Source: Theobroma cacao
Lineage: Eukaryota; Streptophyta; Magnoliopsida; Malvales; Malvaceae
Length of the DNA stretch: 64,000 bases
Assembly (NCBI RefSeq): GCF_000208745.1
Contig: NC_030852.1
Location: forward strand, 30,644,969-30,708,968
Reading direction: 5' to 3'
Shown in pieces: positions 43,515 to 55,419 of this stretch. Position 1 is the stretch's first letter; the number at the start of each line of letters is the position of its first letter. Below the pieces are notes generated by a model. The model was not told the origin of the DNA, ran no database searches, and saw only the letters and a list, made by a program, of their open reading frames with translations. The position numbers and the translations under genes were made by a program.

Positions 43515-45007
43515 ATGTGGTTAGCAGGGGTGGTGAAGAACAGCATTAAGGGAGGGCATGGTAGCATTGGGAGTTTGTTGGTTCGGTACATGTCGAGGAG
43601 TAGGGCAGTGAATGTGAGAAAGATCAACCCAAAGGTACCCATTCCAGAAGCTCGTTCCATCGCCACTTCTCTCTACGACATCATCAAGGACCACGGCCCT
43701 CTCACCGTCTCCAACACTTGGATCCACGCCAAGGTTCCTCTTTCTTTTCATCCCTTCTTCTATTTTTTTTATTAAATTTTATTATTTACTTTATTTTTGT
43801 GATTTATCATTTCAAAAATTGCCCAGCGCCTCCCCCAACTTGCGTCATTTCGCCTTGCTTTTGATTGACTTCTCGATACTCAAGTTTATAGCTGCAGAAG
43901 GTTTTACTTTTCCCTTCCATTCAGCATGCATTTCTTGCCTGGTGGATACAAAATTGAACTTAAGAACTGATTTTTAACATCGTTTTATTTTCTTGATATG
44001 TCAAAAGTTTTCCATGAATTGTATACATATAATTCCAGAGCATTCTGAACTGAAAGAGGCGAATTCACTGGTATTAATTAGTTGATATCGCGTATCATCA
44101 TTTGATACAATCTTTGTTTACATTTTCTCAATATCTTTTTGCCACTTAATTGCATTGAGTTTGCTAATGAATTAGTTGCCTATTTGGCTTCAGTATTTTC
44201 ATACCAACTACTCTGATAACGCTGTAATTCTTTTTCTCTATTTTGTATTGTGTCCTTTTTAATATTGTCAATTTCTGATGATGTATTGAGTTCTTCCTTT
44301 CCTTTTGATCACATGGATTATGTCTACACCTTTATGCATAAGGGGTGTAAGCAGGGGGACATGTTAGGGTCAATAACTTCTGGTAAACACAGTGGGAGCC
44401 CTTTGCCTAGTCAGTTTCCGTTATTGCCTTTTATACGTGGAAAAGGGTTACTATATGTGCTTTGCAAGGCCAAGCAAGGCAGTCGAATTTTCAGCACCTT
44501 GGTGATTGGATCTCTAGCATAATGTGATACTGCATATTAGGAACATTTACTTGTGTACTTGTGTTCAGTTGGATATCATGCACTCTTCTAGATCTCTACT
44601 TCAGACATGCATTGTGCAGGTTACCATCATTCTGCTTTGCATTTATTGTGTTGTCATGGGGTCTCGTCTTTATAGTGAAAGAAGGGAAAACATTATGATA
44701 AAGATAGAATGCTATTTAATCTTGTATATTTATACAAGCTTCTTGTTTCTAATTTAGATGCTTTTTATTCTAATGACAGGAAGCTGGTATTGGTGGATTA
44801 AATAGCAAAACACACATGAAAATAATGCTCAAATGGATGCGGGGCAGAAGAATGTTAAAGTTGTTCTGTAACCAAGTTGGGTCCAGCAAGAAATTTTTGC
44901 ACTGTACCCTGCCTGAAGAACCTCAAACTAACCAATTAGAAAGCCCTTCAGAGCTTAAACTGCAAACCAAGAAGCCTTCCCAAAAAAGAAAGAAGAAATC
45001 TAAATAA
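43515..45007 (+). CDS. small basic protein, probable mitochondrial, winged-helix-like, 148 aa
   Basis: Two exons, 43515-43733 and 44780-45007, join in phase 0 across a 1046-bp GT-AG intron and give 148 residues. The first 37 residues are rich in Arg, Lys and Ser with no acidic residue, as in mitochondrial presequences. Residues about 45-125 have the order helix (ARSIATSLYDIIKDHG), helix (SNTWIHAKEAG), helix (SKTHMKIMLKWMRGRRML) and beta-like wing (KLFCNQVGSSKKFLHCTL), which resembles a winged helix. The tail ends in a Lys/Arg cluster. I recognise it as the kind of protein conserved across plants but cannot name it. Organellar ribosome or nucleic-acid binding is an inference from charge, fold and the site II-rich promoter. 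Confidence 0.8.
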
Positions 45008-46696
45008 AATGTATCTTGGCTCTTGCCTGCAATCAATTTTGTTGCTATGCAAGATCCATTTTGATTTGAATCTTCCTTTTTGGCCGAATGCTTCTACCAT
45101 GTTTTGTCTGTTGTTTTCCTATTTTAATCTTTTAGTTGCAGGCCCCTTCTTACTTTCTCAATAGAATTTTTTGAATACGACTTTGATGAGTTTTAATCTG
45201 GTCTGATGGACTGAAACATGATAAGCATGTTTACCTGGTTAATGGTTATGCATTCAGCGTTTTGAACTGGCCACTAAGATTGCTTTTCCTCTTGTGAAGA
45301 TTTTATTCTACTTATCTTAACAGCTAATATGGCATATTTCATGTGTCTGCTGACTATTATTGGATATTGGGATGGAAAAATTGTGGTTATTTTTTCAAAT
45401 TGGGTGGCCTACATTGTTTTATGGTTGAATCTGTTTCGATGTCAGACTTGTAGGGTGGAGATTTCAATACGATCATGAAATATGTTGAAAATTTTGCTGT
45501 TTTTCCTCCTGTTTCTGTTATTCATAGGAAGGGCGAGGAGAGATGGTTGTGTATGTTGAGGCAGAAGTTCCCCTCAGACTCAGAGTCTCAACCAGGAAGT
45601 TGCTGGAAGTTTGGTTGATTTGGGCAAGATAGTGTAGCACTCCTGTTTGTCGACACTCGTATCTCCCTAATGCTTGCTAGCAGTGATATAGGAATGATGT
45701 CGGGGTATATTGGTAAGTTAATGTAGCTTGAAGTCTATAGTGATGCATATGGTGTGGAAAACCAAATATCTATTGCTGATTCAAGCATGCATATGCTATG
45801 AGGTAAGAGTGGAGTAATGTGATTGCGTGGATAAGTAAAAAATAAATGGGTTGGCTTGGCAGCTGAAAATATCTTTCCAAGTTATACAAATTGAAGCAAA
45901 CAAAGTTTTGATGTCACTGCATACATGTGTGCATCACCTGGGAGGCTTCTGGTTGGTTTGCACTTAAGCAGTCCAAACACTAATAACTGTTCACATTTAC
46001 TGGTAATTATTGAGCTCTTAGGTGCTAAAGTAAAGAAAACATGATAAGCGCTTGAAAATGAAATCATACATATATAGGAAACAAAAAAATTACTATTAGT
46101 GAATGATCGATGAAAAATGAAATATGAATTTTCATACTGTGAGTTCTAAGACAATCATTACAACAAATATAAAATTTACCCAATCATTAGAGAGCTGTAA
46201 TAATAACTATAATGTCACATACCAATATTCAATATCCATATCTTATAAAAAGAATTATAATAATTGATTAGGTAACCACTCATTTAATTTACAATTATAT
46301 AATATTTTACATCAGTAAGAGAGGAGTGAGTTTTAACTTTATAAATATCGGTTTTTTCATTACGTATCAAACATATCTTTTAGATTGAGAAAATAGATCT
46401 GTGATTTATAAACTTATTTAAACTCTATTTTTAGAGTTTAAGATCGTATGATGTTAGGTTTAAGTTCTAATTAGTGATATTTGATATCAATAAAAAACAG
46501 AGTAAATCTTGATAATACAAATATAGACCTTCAATCATCTATAAGATATATATTTTGGATTAAAAATGTGTTATAAATTTAATTAAATTCTATTTTTTGA
46601 GTTTAAAATCACATAAAATTAATATTAACTTCTGACTCATAAAATATATATATATATATAAAATACCACTAAAGAAAATGTTCAATATATACATAT
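45008..46696. other. intergenic region
   Basis: The left end is the 3' flank of the small basic protein gene. Around 46395-46470 and 46560-46640 two AT-rich stretches resemble each other (both read like GTGATTTATAAACTTATTTA then AGAGTTTAAGATC or a decayed form), suggesting an old direct duplication or transposon debris. No gene was recognised. Confidence 0.5.
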
Positions 46697-46715
46697 ATAC
46701 TAGAAAAAAGCTCAA

Positions 46716-46893
46716 GTGTAGTATATGTTCTTGTCAATTTAATATCTGATACGCGAGCCATCCGTCCACATGACATTAAATGAATTTTTAAAGGGGAAGC
46801 GTCCACCACAGTGGCTTGCTATCGGGGCTCTCGCGCGTCGCCCAAGTGTTGCACTACAGCTTGGGCCTGGCGCACCCCACGAAAAAAAAAAAA
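46716..46893 (+). mobile_element. SINE-like poly(A) retroposon, about 178 bp
   Basis: The 19-bp sequence ATACTAGAAAAAAGCTCAA occurs at 46697-46715 and again at 46894-46912. Between them lies a 178-bp segment ending in a run of A immediately before the right copy. A tail plus long target duplication shows insertion by LINE-type reverse transcription. The body, particularly 46790-46880, is GC-rich compared with its surroundings. I could not find convincing tRNA-type A and B boxes, so whether it is a SINE or another retroposed RNA is open. Confidence 0.8.
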
Positions 46894-46912
46894 ATACTAG
46901 AAAAAAGCTCAA

Positions 46913-47556
46913 TGATCAGCCCCTGCCCTGCACTCCAGGGAAGGAGTTGACGTAAGTGATTGCGTGGGACAAGAAGAGTCGTAGGATTTACAAGCGTTGA
47001 AAGGGCTACGGGTTTGGAGATCAGAAAACATAGTACAGATAGGAGGAGTTTGTCTCTTTGTGTTGTTCCTCAGATAAATCTCAGGTAAGGGTAAGTTTCT
47101 TCTTGTTCTTTAGGATAGAACATTGGTCTCGCTTCATGTATGTCAAACTTTAGGATAGAACACTGGGAAAACAGAACTGAGGAAACAGCTTTTGTTTGAA
47201 CTTTTCTTTGACTTTTCGGAGTACAACGCAGAATCCCACACAAAGCATAAATTGTTCACTTAGTTGTAACCAAACCAAATCTCACCCCACAGTCTACATA
47301 GTTCAAATTCGTTTTCCCAGTACGATCAACAAAACCTTTCTGATTGTCCCAAAAAAACTACAATAGTGACAGATGGATGCCAGGGTCTGAATTCTAGGAT
47401 TTGGATGCTGAATCTTTTTTCTGTTTTTCCCTTGTCAAACAAAACGAATCCTGGAATGTTGATACACACTATATACTGTACTGTTTTTTGGTTTTCTTAT
47501 TCGATTTTTGTTAAAGAAAGCTGACTCCGAATTGTTCTATTATGGATTAGTTAACC
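46913..47556 (+). promoter_or_regulatory. CAD1-like upstream region and probable leader intron
   Basis: A strong donor CTCAG|GTAAGG at 47084/47085 and an acceptor GATTAG at 47550, seven bases before the CAD1-like ATG, suggest a leader intron of about 466 bp. No TATA box was singled out. Confidence 0.4.
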
Positions 47557-49983
47557 ATGGATTCTCAGACCAAAACCGAGGACTGCCTTGGCTGGGCCGC
47601 CAGAGATCCATCTGGAGTTCTATCACCGTACAAATTCAGTCGCAGGTGTGTTTCTTTTTTTTTTTGAAATTGGATTTTATTAGCCATACAACCGATATGC
47701 CATTGTTAGTCTCAAGTTATTGCCATTTTGACTGAACAGAGTTTGTAAGGCTTGTTTCTTGTAGCACCTTTCATTCATTTGATTATTAAAAATTATTAAA
47801 CTTTATGCCAAGTTCATGTTCTTGGCCTCATTATTGTGTGATTAGGACAGCAAGTTTAAGTATCTGTCATTGACATTGGCCAAGAAGGTGAACACCTGAC
47901 AAAGATGATTCAATTCACACATTACTTGATGATCTTTCAATTACAGTACTTTGATCATGTTTTTGTTGTGTAAACTTTATTCAGGCCTCTTGGAAGTGAC
48001 GATGTCTCCATAAAAATTACTCACTGTGGAGTTTGTTATGCTGATGTCATATGGTCTAGGAATAAAAATGGAGATTCAATGTACCCTTTGGTGCCCGGGT
48101 ATGTTTCTTGATTGTGAATTGTGAATAGTTCCTAAACTTTCTTAAGCTGATATTGATATTATAATTGCTTCTATATCAGGCATGAGATTGCTGGTGTTGT
48201 GAAGGAGGTCGGTTCAAATGTTTGCCGCTTCAAGGTGGGTGATCCTGTTGGAGTGGGAACTTATGTCAACTCATGCAGAGATTGTGAGTATTGCAATGAT
48301 GGTGTTGAAGTTCATTGTGTTAAAGGGTCGGTTTTCACTTTTAATGGTATTGATGAGGATGGAACAGTCACAAAAGGCGGATATTCTAGCTATATTGTTG
48401 TCCATGAAAGGCAAGCATTTCATCATCGCATCTATATGGCTGTAATTCTTGTTTTGTTCCTTTATTTTCTTTTTGTATTCTAAAGGTTATTAGGGTAAAT
48501 GATAAGTTAGATCTGCAAATACAGGATAAGCTGCATTTACCTTTTGTTTCTCTCTTTGATGACTCTTTTTGGTCTGGCTTGAAGCTATTTCATACAAGTC
48601 ATATCTGAGTATCTTTTTTGCCCTCTAAAACCTTGCAACACCCTTCTGTAATAAGAATCCTCATTAACAATTTTATGTGGTTTGACTGTGTACAACTATG
48701 GTTCAATCTGGCTTTCTGTGTTTGTTATGCATTGTGATAATTTTTCTTGTTGGACGATATAAGGTTTTTTGGGGTTTATGTTGCCACATAAGACATGTCA
48801 TAGGAGTGCATTCCAATATCTGCACTTCAATTTGGAGCTGTTATACATATAAATCTGGAGTATGATTTAGACCATTAGGGAAAAGAATAGTTAATATCTC
48901 CTTCTAGATTGAAGAGCAATGAGCAGGCCACTTTTTGTGGTTTTTGCACCCTTAACATGATAGGAAAGTTGAAACTTAAAATTTGATTATCTAATAATTG
49001 CCAACTAAAAGATGCTACACAACAAATGCATGGATTTAATAGTATATAACAATTTGATCTTTCTGTATCTAGAGTTTGTTAACTTTTGCTGTGATTTTAT
49101 TTACTTGTTTTGTTTAAATCTTAACATCCTTAGCCAAAATCAACCAAAGATGAAAATGTTAGCTTTGGTGTTGAATCAACAGATACTGCTTCAGAATACC
49201 CAGCAACTATCCTTTGGCTTCAGCAGCACCTTTGCTTTGTGCTGGAATCACTGTTTATGCACCAATGATGCGCCATAACATGAACCACAGTGGAAAATCT
49301 TTAGGAGTGATTGGGCTCGGTGGTCTTGGTCACATGGCAGTGAAGTTTGGGAAGGCTTTTGGGTTGCATGTGACAGTTTTTAGCACAAGTATATCGAAGA
49401 AAGAAGAAGCTCTGAATCTGCTTGGTGCAGACAAATTTGTTGTCGCCTCTGACCAAGAACAGATGAAGGTAAAGACTAAAGAATGTTAGCATCTTACAAG
49501 CTCATCTGTGTAATTATTTGAGTCTTTGCCCTTTCTGGAGCTGATGTTTTGAGTGCAGGGCCTATCAAAATCATTGGACTTTATAGTTGACACTGCATCT
49601 GGTAATCATCCGTTTGATCCCTACATGTCACTCCTGAAGATTTCTGGTGTTTATGTCCTCGTTGGGTTTCCAAGTGAAGTCAAATTCAGTCCTGCAAGCC
49701 TTAATATGGGTACTTGACGATATTTGTGTTGCATTTTATGTGCTCACTTGAGTGTAAACTAAATGCCTGAATTGACCATTTGGCAGGTATGAGAACAGTC
49801 TCAGGAAGCATAACAGGGGGTACAAAAGTGACCCAAGAAATGATAGACTTTTGTGCTGCTCATAATATTTACCCACAGATAGAGGTAATTCCAATTCAAT
49901 ATGCGAATGAAGCTCTTGAGAGGCTAATAAAGAGGGATGTTAAGTACAGGTTTGTGATTGACATTGAGAACACCCTGAAATGA
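47557..49983 (+). CDS. CAD1: CAD1-type cinnamyl alcohol dehydrogenase-like MDR protein, 355 aa
   Basis: Exons: 47557-47645, 47985-48098, 48180-48410, 49183-49468, 49559-49709, 49787-49983, giving 355 residues, the length of Arabidopsis CAD1. Catalytic zinc ligands are C44 ([10 protein letters not shown]), H69-E70 (PGHE) and C164 (LLCAG). The structural zinc is held by C100, C103, C106 and C114. The dinucleotide-binding loop GLGGLG is at 189-194, followed by [12 protein letters not shown], whose serine/lysines suit NADPH. The family reduces cinnamyl-type aldehydes to alcohols, but the CAD1 clade is not the main lignin CAD, and its true substrate is uncertain. Intron 3 begins with GC (AAAG|GCAAGC), forced by phase and by the HER-YCF alignment. 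It is convergent with a WAT1-like transporter 1.0 kb away, and a half copy lies downstream at 54.4 kb. Confidence 0.95.
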
Positions 49984-51007
49984 CATCATGGCAGCAAAAA
50001 TGAATTTATCTTATGCAATGCAGACTTATAAATCCACATATTGAAGCACATACAATAATGCACATGTACAATGATTATTGTCATTTAGATAGATGGTGGG
50101 CATTCACTTCTGTGAAGAATGCCTCAAAGTTTAGTATGTTGTGTTCGATGTAACTAGATTAATGATTAAGTTGAAATAAGTCAATAGCAGCATCATTTCT
50201 GTCAGTGAAGAGAAGTGTGTTATGTAAAATTGGTTCAGTCAAGACTTGGGAGTGTTTATGGAAATTTTCATAGTGGATCTTTTCATTTTGTTTCTTTGTT
50301 CTTATGCTTGTCCGGAAACATTACTTGGCAAAGATCTCTCTCTCTCTCTCTCTCAGTAACTCACGCACTCACTCACACGCAAACACACACTCCTCGATGC
50401 TCTGTCCATTAAGTGGATTTATAAGCAAATATATGCCAGCTGTTAATTTAATGCAATTAGCAGTCATAATGTGTTGGTTTGTTATCGTGGAAAGATCAGG
50501 AAGTAGCAATTGATACAATTTAATCTTATATGAGGAGTAGCAGATCTGAAAATTGATGTATTATTCTAATTTGGACATGAAGGAATGTGGCCACACTGTA
50601 TGAATCTTTTTTAAGAGGTTCAGGACATAATTAAGCTTGAAAGCTGTTACTCTATGACAAAATCAAAATTTTTCGATCAGATAAACTAATTTGTTATTGT
50701 CGCAATAAATTTGTTTAACATCCTGCTTGTGCCATGAAAATGTTTGCAGAGTATTTTCTTTCTTGAGAGGGCATTTAAGGTTGTTCATCTGAGTTGACAT
50801 CTTTAAACTGTCTCAAAATAATCTCTCATTGACAACCAAGATCTTCATTTGTAATCTTCATATTCAGAGTATAATCACATTCTTATTTATGCCAATTACC
50901 ATAGCATTAACGGTAGCATATATAATAGAGCAACAAGCAATTTCAGAGGGTCCAAAAAGTCTCCTGTCTTGATGACTGAAGATTTTGGCAAGAGCAAATC
51001 CAATCTC
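49984..51007. other. 3' intergenic region between convergent CAD1-like and WAT1-like genes
   Basis: Holds both 3' untranslated regions. A CT microsatellite at about 50335-50355 is followed by a CA-rich run. The frames at 50215-50513 reflect that repeat and are not genes. Confidence 0.6.
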
Positions 51008-52817
51008 TCAGCATTTTAATTCACTTGCAATAGATTTATCAGTGGTTGCTGTGCAAGCGTTCTCCGAAATCTCAAGCGTTCTACCATCACCGAGGTCATC
51101 TTTATCCTCTGCATTTCCAGTCATTAAATTGTCTGTCCTCTTGCCCCAAAGTACAATGTAGAGACCAACAATGATGAGACATGCTCCTACCAAGCTGAAA
51201 AAATTGCCAAGATGTACTGAGCCAACAGGAAATATGAACTTTTTCTCCCTCTCATTGGATTACAGCTTTACTTTTAACAAACATTAGATTTACAAAAACC
51301 CTTACTGTAGTCAATATAACTAATTACCTGCCCAAGTGAAGTCTCTCTGCAAAAGCAATTGCAGAAAATATTGCTACAATGACAGCGCACAGTGGAGTGA
51401 ACGTTGATGCAAAGACTGGTCCCATGTAGCTGATACACCGTATTTGTATGTAGTTGGCTAACGCTGTGGCCATAACCCCCTATAACGAATGCTAACACTG
51501 TTAGCACATGCATGCAAATAAAATATGGATTGGTTCCATTTTCCAACAAATTTATTGCCGATTTGGACCAGCAAGTTTTGTTCGACCTTTTTTTTTCCTC
51601 ATGTGAAATGACAATGAGGTGTAAATTAGGTGGTTAAGTTCATTTCAGTTCTGAATCAGATATGAACAAGAATACTTGCACAGTAGATAATGGTTAAAAG
51701 CTGCACATTCCACTCTAGCCTCCATAAAAGACGATTTCTAGCAAAGAACAGCGCAACCAAAGAAGATTGCAATGATGCAATGAAGCAAATCAAAGCATTC
51801 AGTGATAGCTCAGCTGGGTAAACTTTGGATACTGTTCCCTGTAACGAAACGAAGTGCACCAAAAAGGAAAAAACCGTTTAGAAGTTTATGTTATGTCGTG
51901 TTGAATCGTAATATTAGAAGCCACGTATCTATCTACTCACGTGGAGAATCAGCCATCCACTCCATGCAATGGTGCTAATCAGAATAAGACAAGAACCTTT
52001 GAGCCAGTTTTCTTTTCCATGCCTTAACTCTCCTACAGAACCCTTGGTGCTATGGATGTTTATCAGAGGCCCGTCCACAAAGCCTTTCAACTGACACCCT
52101 CCTTTCCAGAGGGTAAAAACAAGTGACCCACCAATGGAGATTATTGTTCCCAGTACTTTTGCTTGACCACCAGCGCTTCTAATCTTTACCGTTTCCATCC
52201 TGGAAAGGAAAAGAAAAGCAACTGTTAGAAATGCTTCTGCTGAACTAATGGTAAAGCTAAAAGGCTGACCTGAATATGAGATGGAAAAGAAAATATTACC
52301 AAGTAAAGATTACCTGAGAAGAACTGCCATGAGAAATGTCAAACTAGGGATAACATTGTTCAAGGCAGAAGCTACTGTTGGAGAAGTATATGTCAAACCG
52401 AAATAGAAGACATTGAAGTATATGGTAGTCCCTAGTGATGAGAGCAAAAATATTTTTGCAAACAGTGAACATGAAAGTGAAGGGCGCTGTTCCCTGCTTT
52501 CCAAATACAGTATATGTAAGCAAAATAAATGTAAACAAATTCTGCTCTACCAAGGCAATTGGCTGAGAAAGACTATGCTCAATCACCACTCTGCAAGGAA
52601 AAATAGAGCAAAAATCAATAAAGAAATTGTTACGGATGGCTCACCTTTCGCGCACATAAGCAAAGGGGCCTAATACAAACATGGCAATTATATGCCGGTA
52701 GGCCACAAAAACAAATTGATTGAGGCCCCTCTCAAAGGCAACTTTAACAAGGATTACTGATGCACCATATGACGATTGAAGCAGCACCATTGCAACACAT
52801 AAACCAAAGTTTTTCAT
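51008..52817 (-). CDS. WAT1-related/MtN21-type EamA transporter, copy 1, 369 aa
   Basis: Exons: 52645-52817, 52314-52493, 51941-52199, 51680-51838, 51328-51479, 51008-51194, giving 369 residues. Sequence is that of plant drug/metabolite transporters with two EamA repeats and about ten membrane helices, for example SPTVASALNNVIPSLTFLMA in repeat 1 and GPVFASTFTPL in repeat 2. Known members move auxin or amino acids across tonoplast or plasma membrane; the substrate here is unknown. I start at the ATG at 52817 because a TATA box at 52861-52870 would place transcription start near 52838, leaving no leader for the upstream in-frame ATG at 52838, and because the paralogue starts MKN at the same point. 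Intron 4 needs a GC donor (TGT|GCAAGT). Every exon has the same length as in the copy at 55.4-57.3 kb. Confidence 0.93.
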
Positions 52818-52860
52818 GGTTATACCCTTCCCAAACATAAACTAACAGATAGAATGGCTT

Positions 52861-52870
52861 GATTTTATAT
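52861..52870 (-). promoter_or_regulatory. TATA box of WAT1-like copy 1
   Basis: On the minus strand this reads GATTTTATAT reversed, that is ATATAAAATC, within CCAATATAAAATCAA. The same 14-base context is found before copy 2, so this promoter core survived the duplication. Confidence 0.65.
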
Positions 52871-54416
52871 TGGAGGTGGATCAATCTCCACCGCTTCTAG
52901 GAAAAATTACATCAAGAATAGGATACCCCACTTTTGCAGTTTACCAGGTGAAGTAAAAGGCAGTTAATTCTACATGTCTAAGCTGTAATCACCATTGGTG
53001 GTAAAGGTTAGTGATCTGGAAATCCATGCTAATAAAGTTAATGAAATATTGGCCTCAGACATATATAGTTCGTGATGATTTACTAATACAAGACCGCATT
53101 GTACAGCCCTTGCAATCTTAGTGCTTAGTAGTGAGCTGTTCACCTCTCCATGCTATAATTTGTTTTTGCTTTATTCCTCTTATATTGATGTACACGTAAC
53201 CCATTATATTGTATGCATATTGGACGAAGCTTTTCTTTAAATCCCAAAACATAGAGAATTTAATCCAGGATATGAATTTTCCTTTGTTTTGAGTTTTTCG
53301 TAAAGTGGTGCTGAGAGTTCAAATCGTAAGTGCTTTTACTTTTCTAAAATTAAACTTCAATACAAGACGTGTGGTGAAGTTGTGCTTTGTACTTACATAA
53401 GCCTTCTGCAAAGGGGATCAAGAAAAACTAAATAAAACTGGTTGTGGTCCTTTTCCTATAATGTAATCGGGCAATTGCTGTTGTCCACTTTATGTTGGAA
53501 AAGTTAAAAATAAATATATAAAGATATCAATAGACGCAGGCCCTGATTGCTAATCTCTGTAGAATCGTTCAGATACATTTTCTATGATGTTTTAATCTGG
53601 TCTTTGATGGATTAAATGGTAAAATGTTCATTTACCTTGTTATCCATTCATGGTTGTATAGTGACTACTATAGTTGATATTTCCTTCAGCATTGAGGCGC
53701 AATGAAAATAAATATGGGTCCAATCCCATATTGAAATAAAAGAAAAATTATGACATTCGAGCATTTAGGTCATTGTTGCTGTATAATCTCTTATGTCTAT
53801 AAAATGATTCTCATTTGAAAACAATAGAACTAATTAAAAATTAACAAAAACAACAATCTCTCACTCTTTTCCTAAATTATTCAACTTTTCTTTTACATCG
53901 TTTTGCTGCAGAAAAATTTTATAGAAATTTGATAATCTTATTGTACTCCAGTAAGTGCTCTATGGATAATTTCATTAGCACAAAATGTTATCAATCACTA
54001 GGCTTCGTTATTCCTTCAAAGTTTTTATATTGATACTTTTTTTATATATTATAAATGAGACGAATAAAATTTTACAAAAATAACATTATTACACGTCTTG
54101 AAGCTATTTATTAATTTTCCAGTTCTATATTCTAATAATCAAACAGGCAGTCTTTTGTGGCTTTCACATCCTTAAAATGATGGGAAAATTGAAGCTTGAA
54201 TTTAATTTAACTGAGACACTGTTTGCTGTCTTAACTGTTGTGTTAAATATACCATGAAACAAACGCGAGGCTTAAACATTTGAAACAGTTTGATCCGTCC
54301 CTGCCTAGAGTTAGTTATCCTTTGCTTTGATTTTGTTACTTGTTCTTTAATGTTCCAGAGGCTTTTACCCAACAATACCACAGCTAAAGATATTAGTTTT
54401 TGACTCGAGTCAACAG
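52871..54416. other. intergenic region at the junction of the two CAD/WAT1 units
   Basis: The left end is the promoter of WAT1-like copy 1. From about 54145 rightward the sequence resembles the end of intron 3 of the intact CAD1-like gene (shared blocks near TTTTGTGG, AATGATGGGAAA and TTTGTTACTTGTT), so the duplication breakpoint lies near 54.1 kb. No trace of CAD exons 1-3 was found. Confidence 0.6.
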
Positions 54417-55045
54417 GTACTGCTTCAGATACCCACGGACTATCCTTTGGCATCACACCTTTGCTGTGTGCTGGAATCACATTTTATGCACCAATGCTGC
54501 GCCATAACATGAATCAACCTGGCAAATATATAGAAGTAATTGGCCTTGGTGGTCTTGGTCACATGGCAGTGAAGTTTGGGAAGGCTTTCGGGTTGCATGT
54601 AGCAGTCTTCAGCACAAGCATAGCTAAGAAAGAGGAAGCTGTGAATCTGCTTGGTGCAGACAAAATTGTTGTCTCCTCTGACCAAGAGCAGATGAGGGTA
54701 AAGAGTGTAGCCTCTTAGGAGCTCGTTTTTCTGATACTATGATCATCTTTGAACTTTCTGGAGCTGATTCTTCGGGTGCAGGGCCTAGAAAAATCGTTGG
54801 TCTTCAGAGTTGGCACAGCAACTGGCGACCATCCATTTGACCCCTACATGTCACTCCTGAAAATTGCTGGTATCTATGTCCTTTAAGCGTTCCCAGGTGA
54901 AGTCAAATTCAGTCCTACAAGTCTTTATGCAGGTATTTCAACATTGTTTGTTTTAATTGCAATTCATGCTTTGACCTTGTCGATGTTATTAAGCACTTAA
55001 ACTGACTTTTTGGCAGGCATGCAACTGGTTTATAGCAATTAAGCT
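54417..55045 (+). pseudogene. 3'-half CAD1-like pseudogene
   Basis: Matches exons 4-6 of the CAD1-like gene at 47.6 kb. Exon 4 remnant is 54417-54697, exon 5 remnant 54782-54932 and the start of exon 6 at 55017. Damage visible: exons 1-3 are missing; the start of exon 4 has small deletions (about five bases net) that shift the frame before an otherwise well-kept [20 protein letters not shown] region; an in-frame TAA stands at 54884-54886 in exon 5; and exon 6 decays after about 25 bases. The splice sites GTAAAG, TGCAG and GGCAG persist. It keeps the same order and orientation relative to a WAT1-like gene as the intact copy, so it arose with the tandem block. Confidence 0.92.
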
Positions 55046-55419
55046 GTAAGAAGTGACTAGCAGTATCTGCTCTTTGAATGAAGCAGAAAATATAAAATAA
55101 AGTTTATTTCACTATTTTGTTGAGAGAAATTTGCGGAATTTTCAGAGTTATCTCTTTATTGATGCCTTTTTTGTGCGTGGCATGATAACATATGCAGACT
55201 ACTATTTTCCTCAGAAAAACATTAATGCCTGCCTGCACTGCACTTCAGATTATTAATCTTAGATAGCATCTGTGAAAGACGTCCAAAATTCAAACGCATT
55301 CGCAGTCTTCTTTATTCCTTTACTACGAATAAGCACCATCTAACCAACTGGCTACTTCATCAAAATCACCATGATCCAAAGTCTTGGCACATTAGTCACC
55401 ATGGCCAACTGAATTTTTC
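55046..55419. other. 3' intergenic region between CAD pseudogene and WAT1-like copy 2
   Basis: Short AT-rich stretch that holds the 3' untranslated region of the minus-strand transporter. No gene was seen. Confidence 0.6.

Noticed and set aside
46770..46955. 61-codon frame across the GC-rich body at 46.8 kb
   Set aside because: It runs through the poly(A) tail and the right target duplication of the retroposon, so it is not a gene.
50335..50412. Frames across the CT/CA microsatellite downstream of CAD1
   Set aside because: Simple-sequence translation (SLSLSLS, HTHTQTHT) with no gene context.
51661..51680. Alternative GT donor (CTT|GTTCAT) for WAT1-like copy 1 intron 4
   Set aside because: It keeps the frame but inserts four residues absent from the paralogue and the family, and GTTCAT is a poor donor; GCAAGT at the aligned position is preferred.
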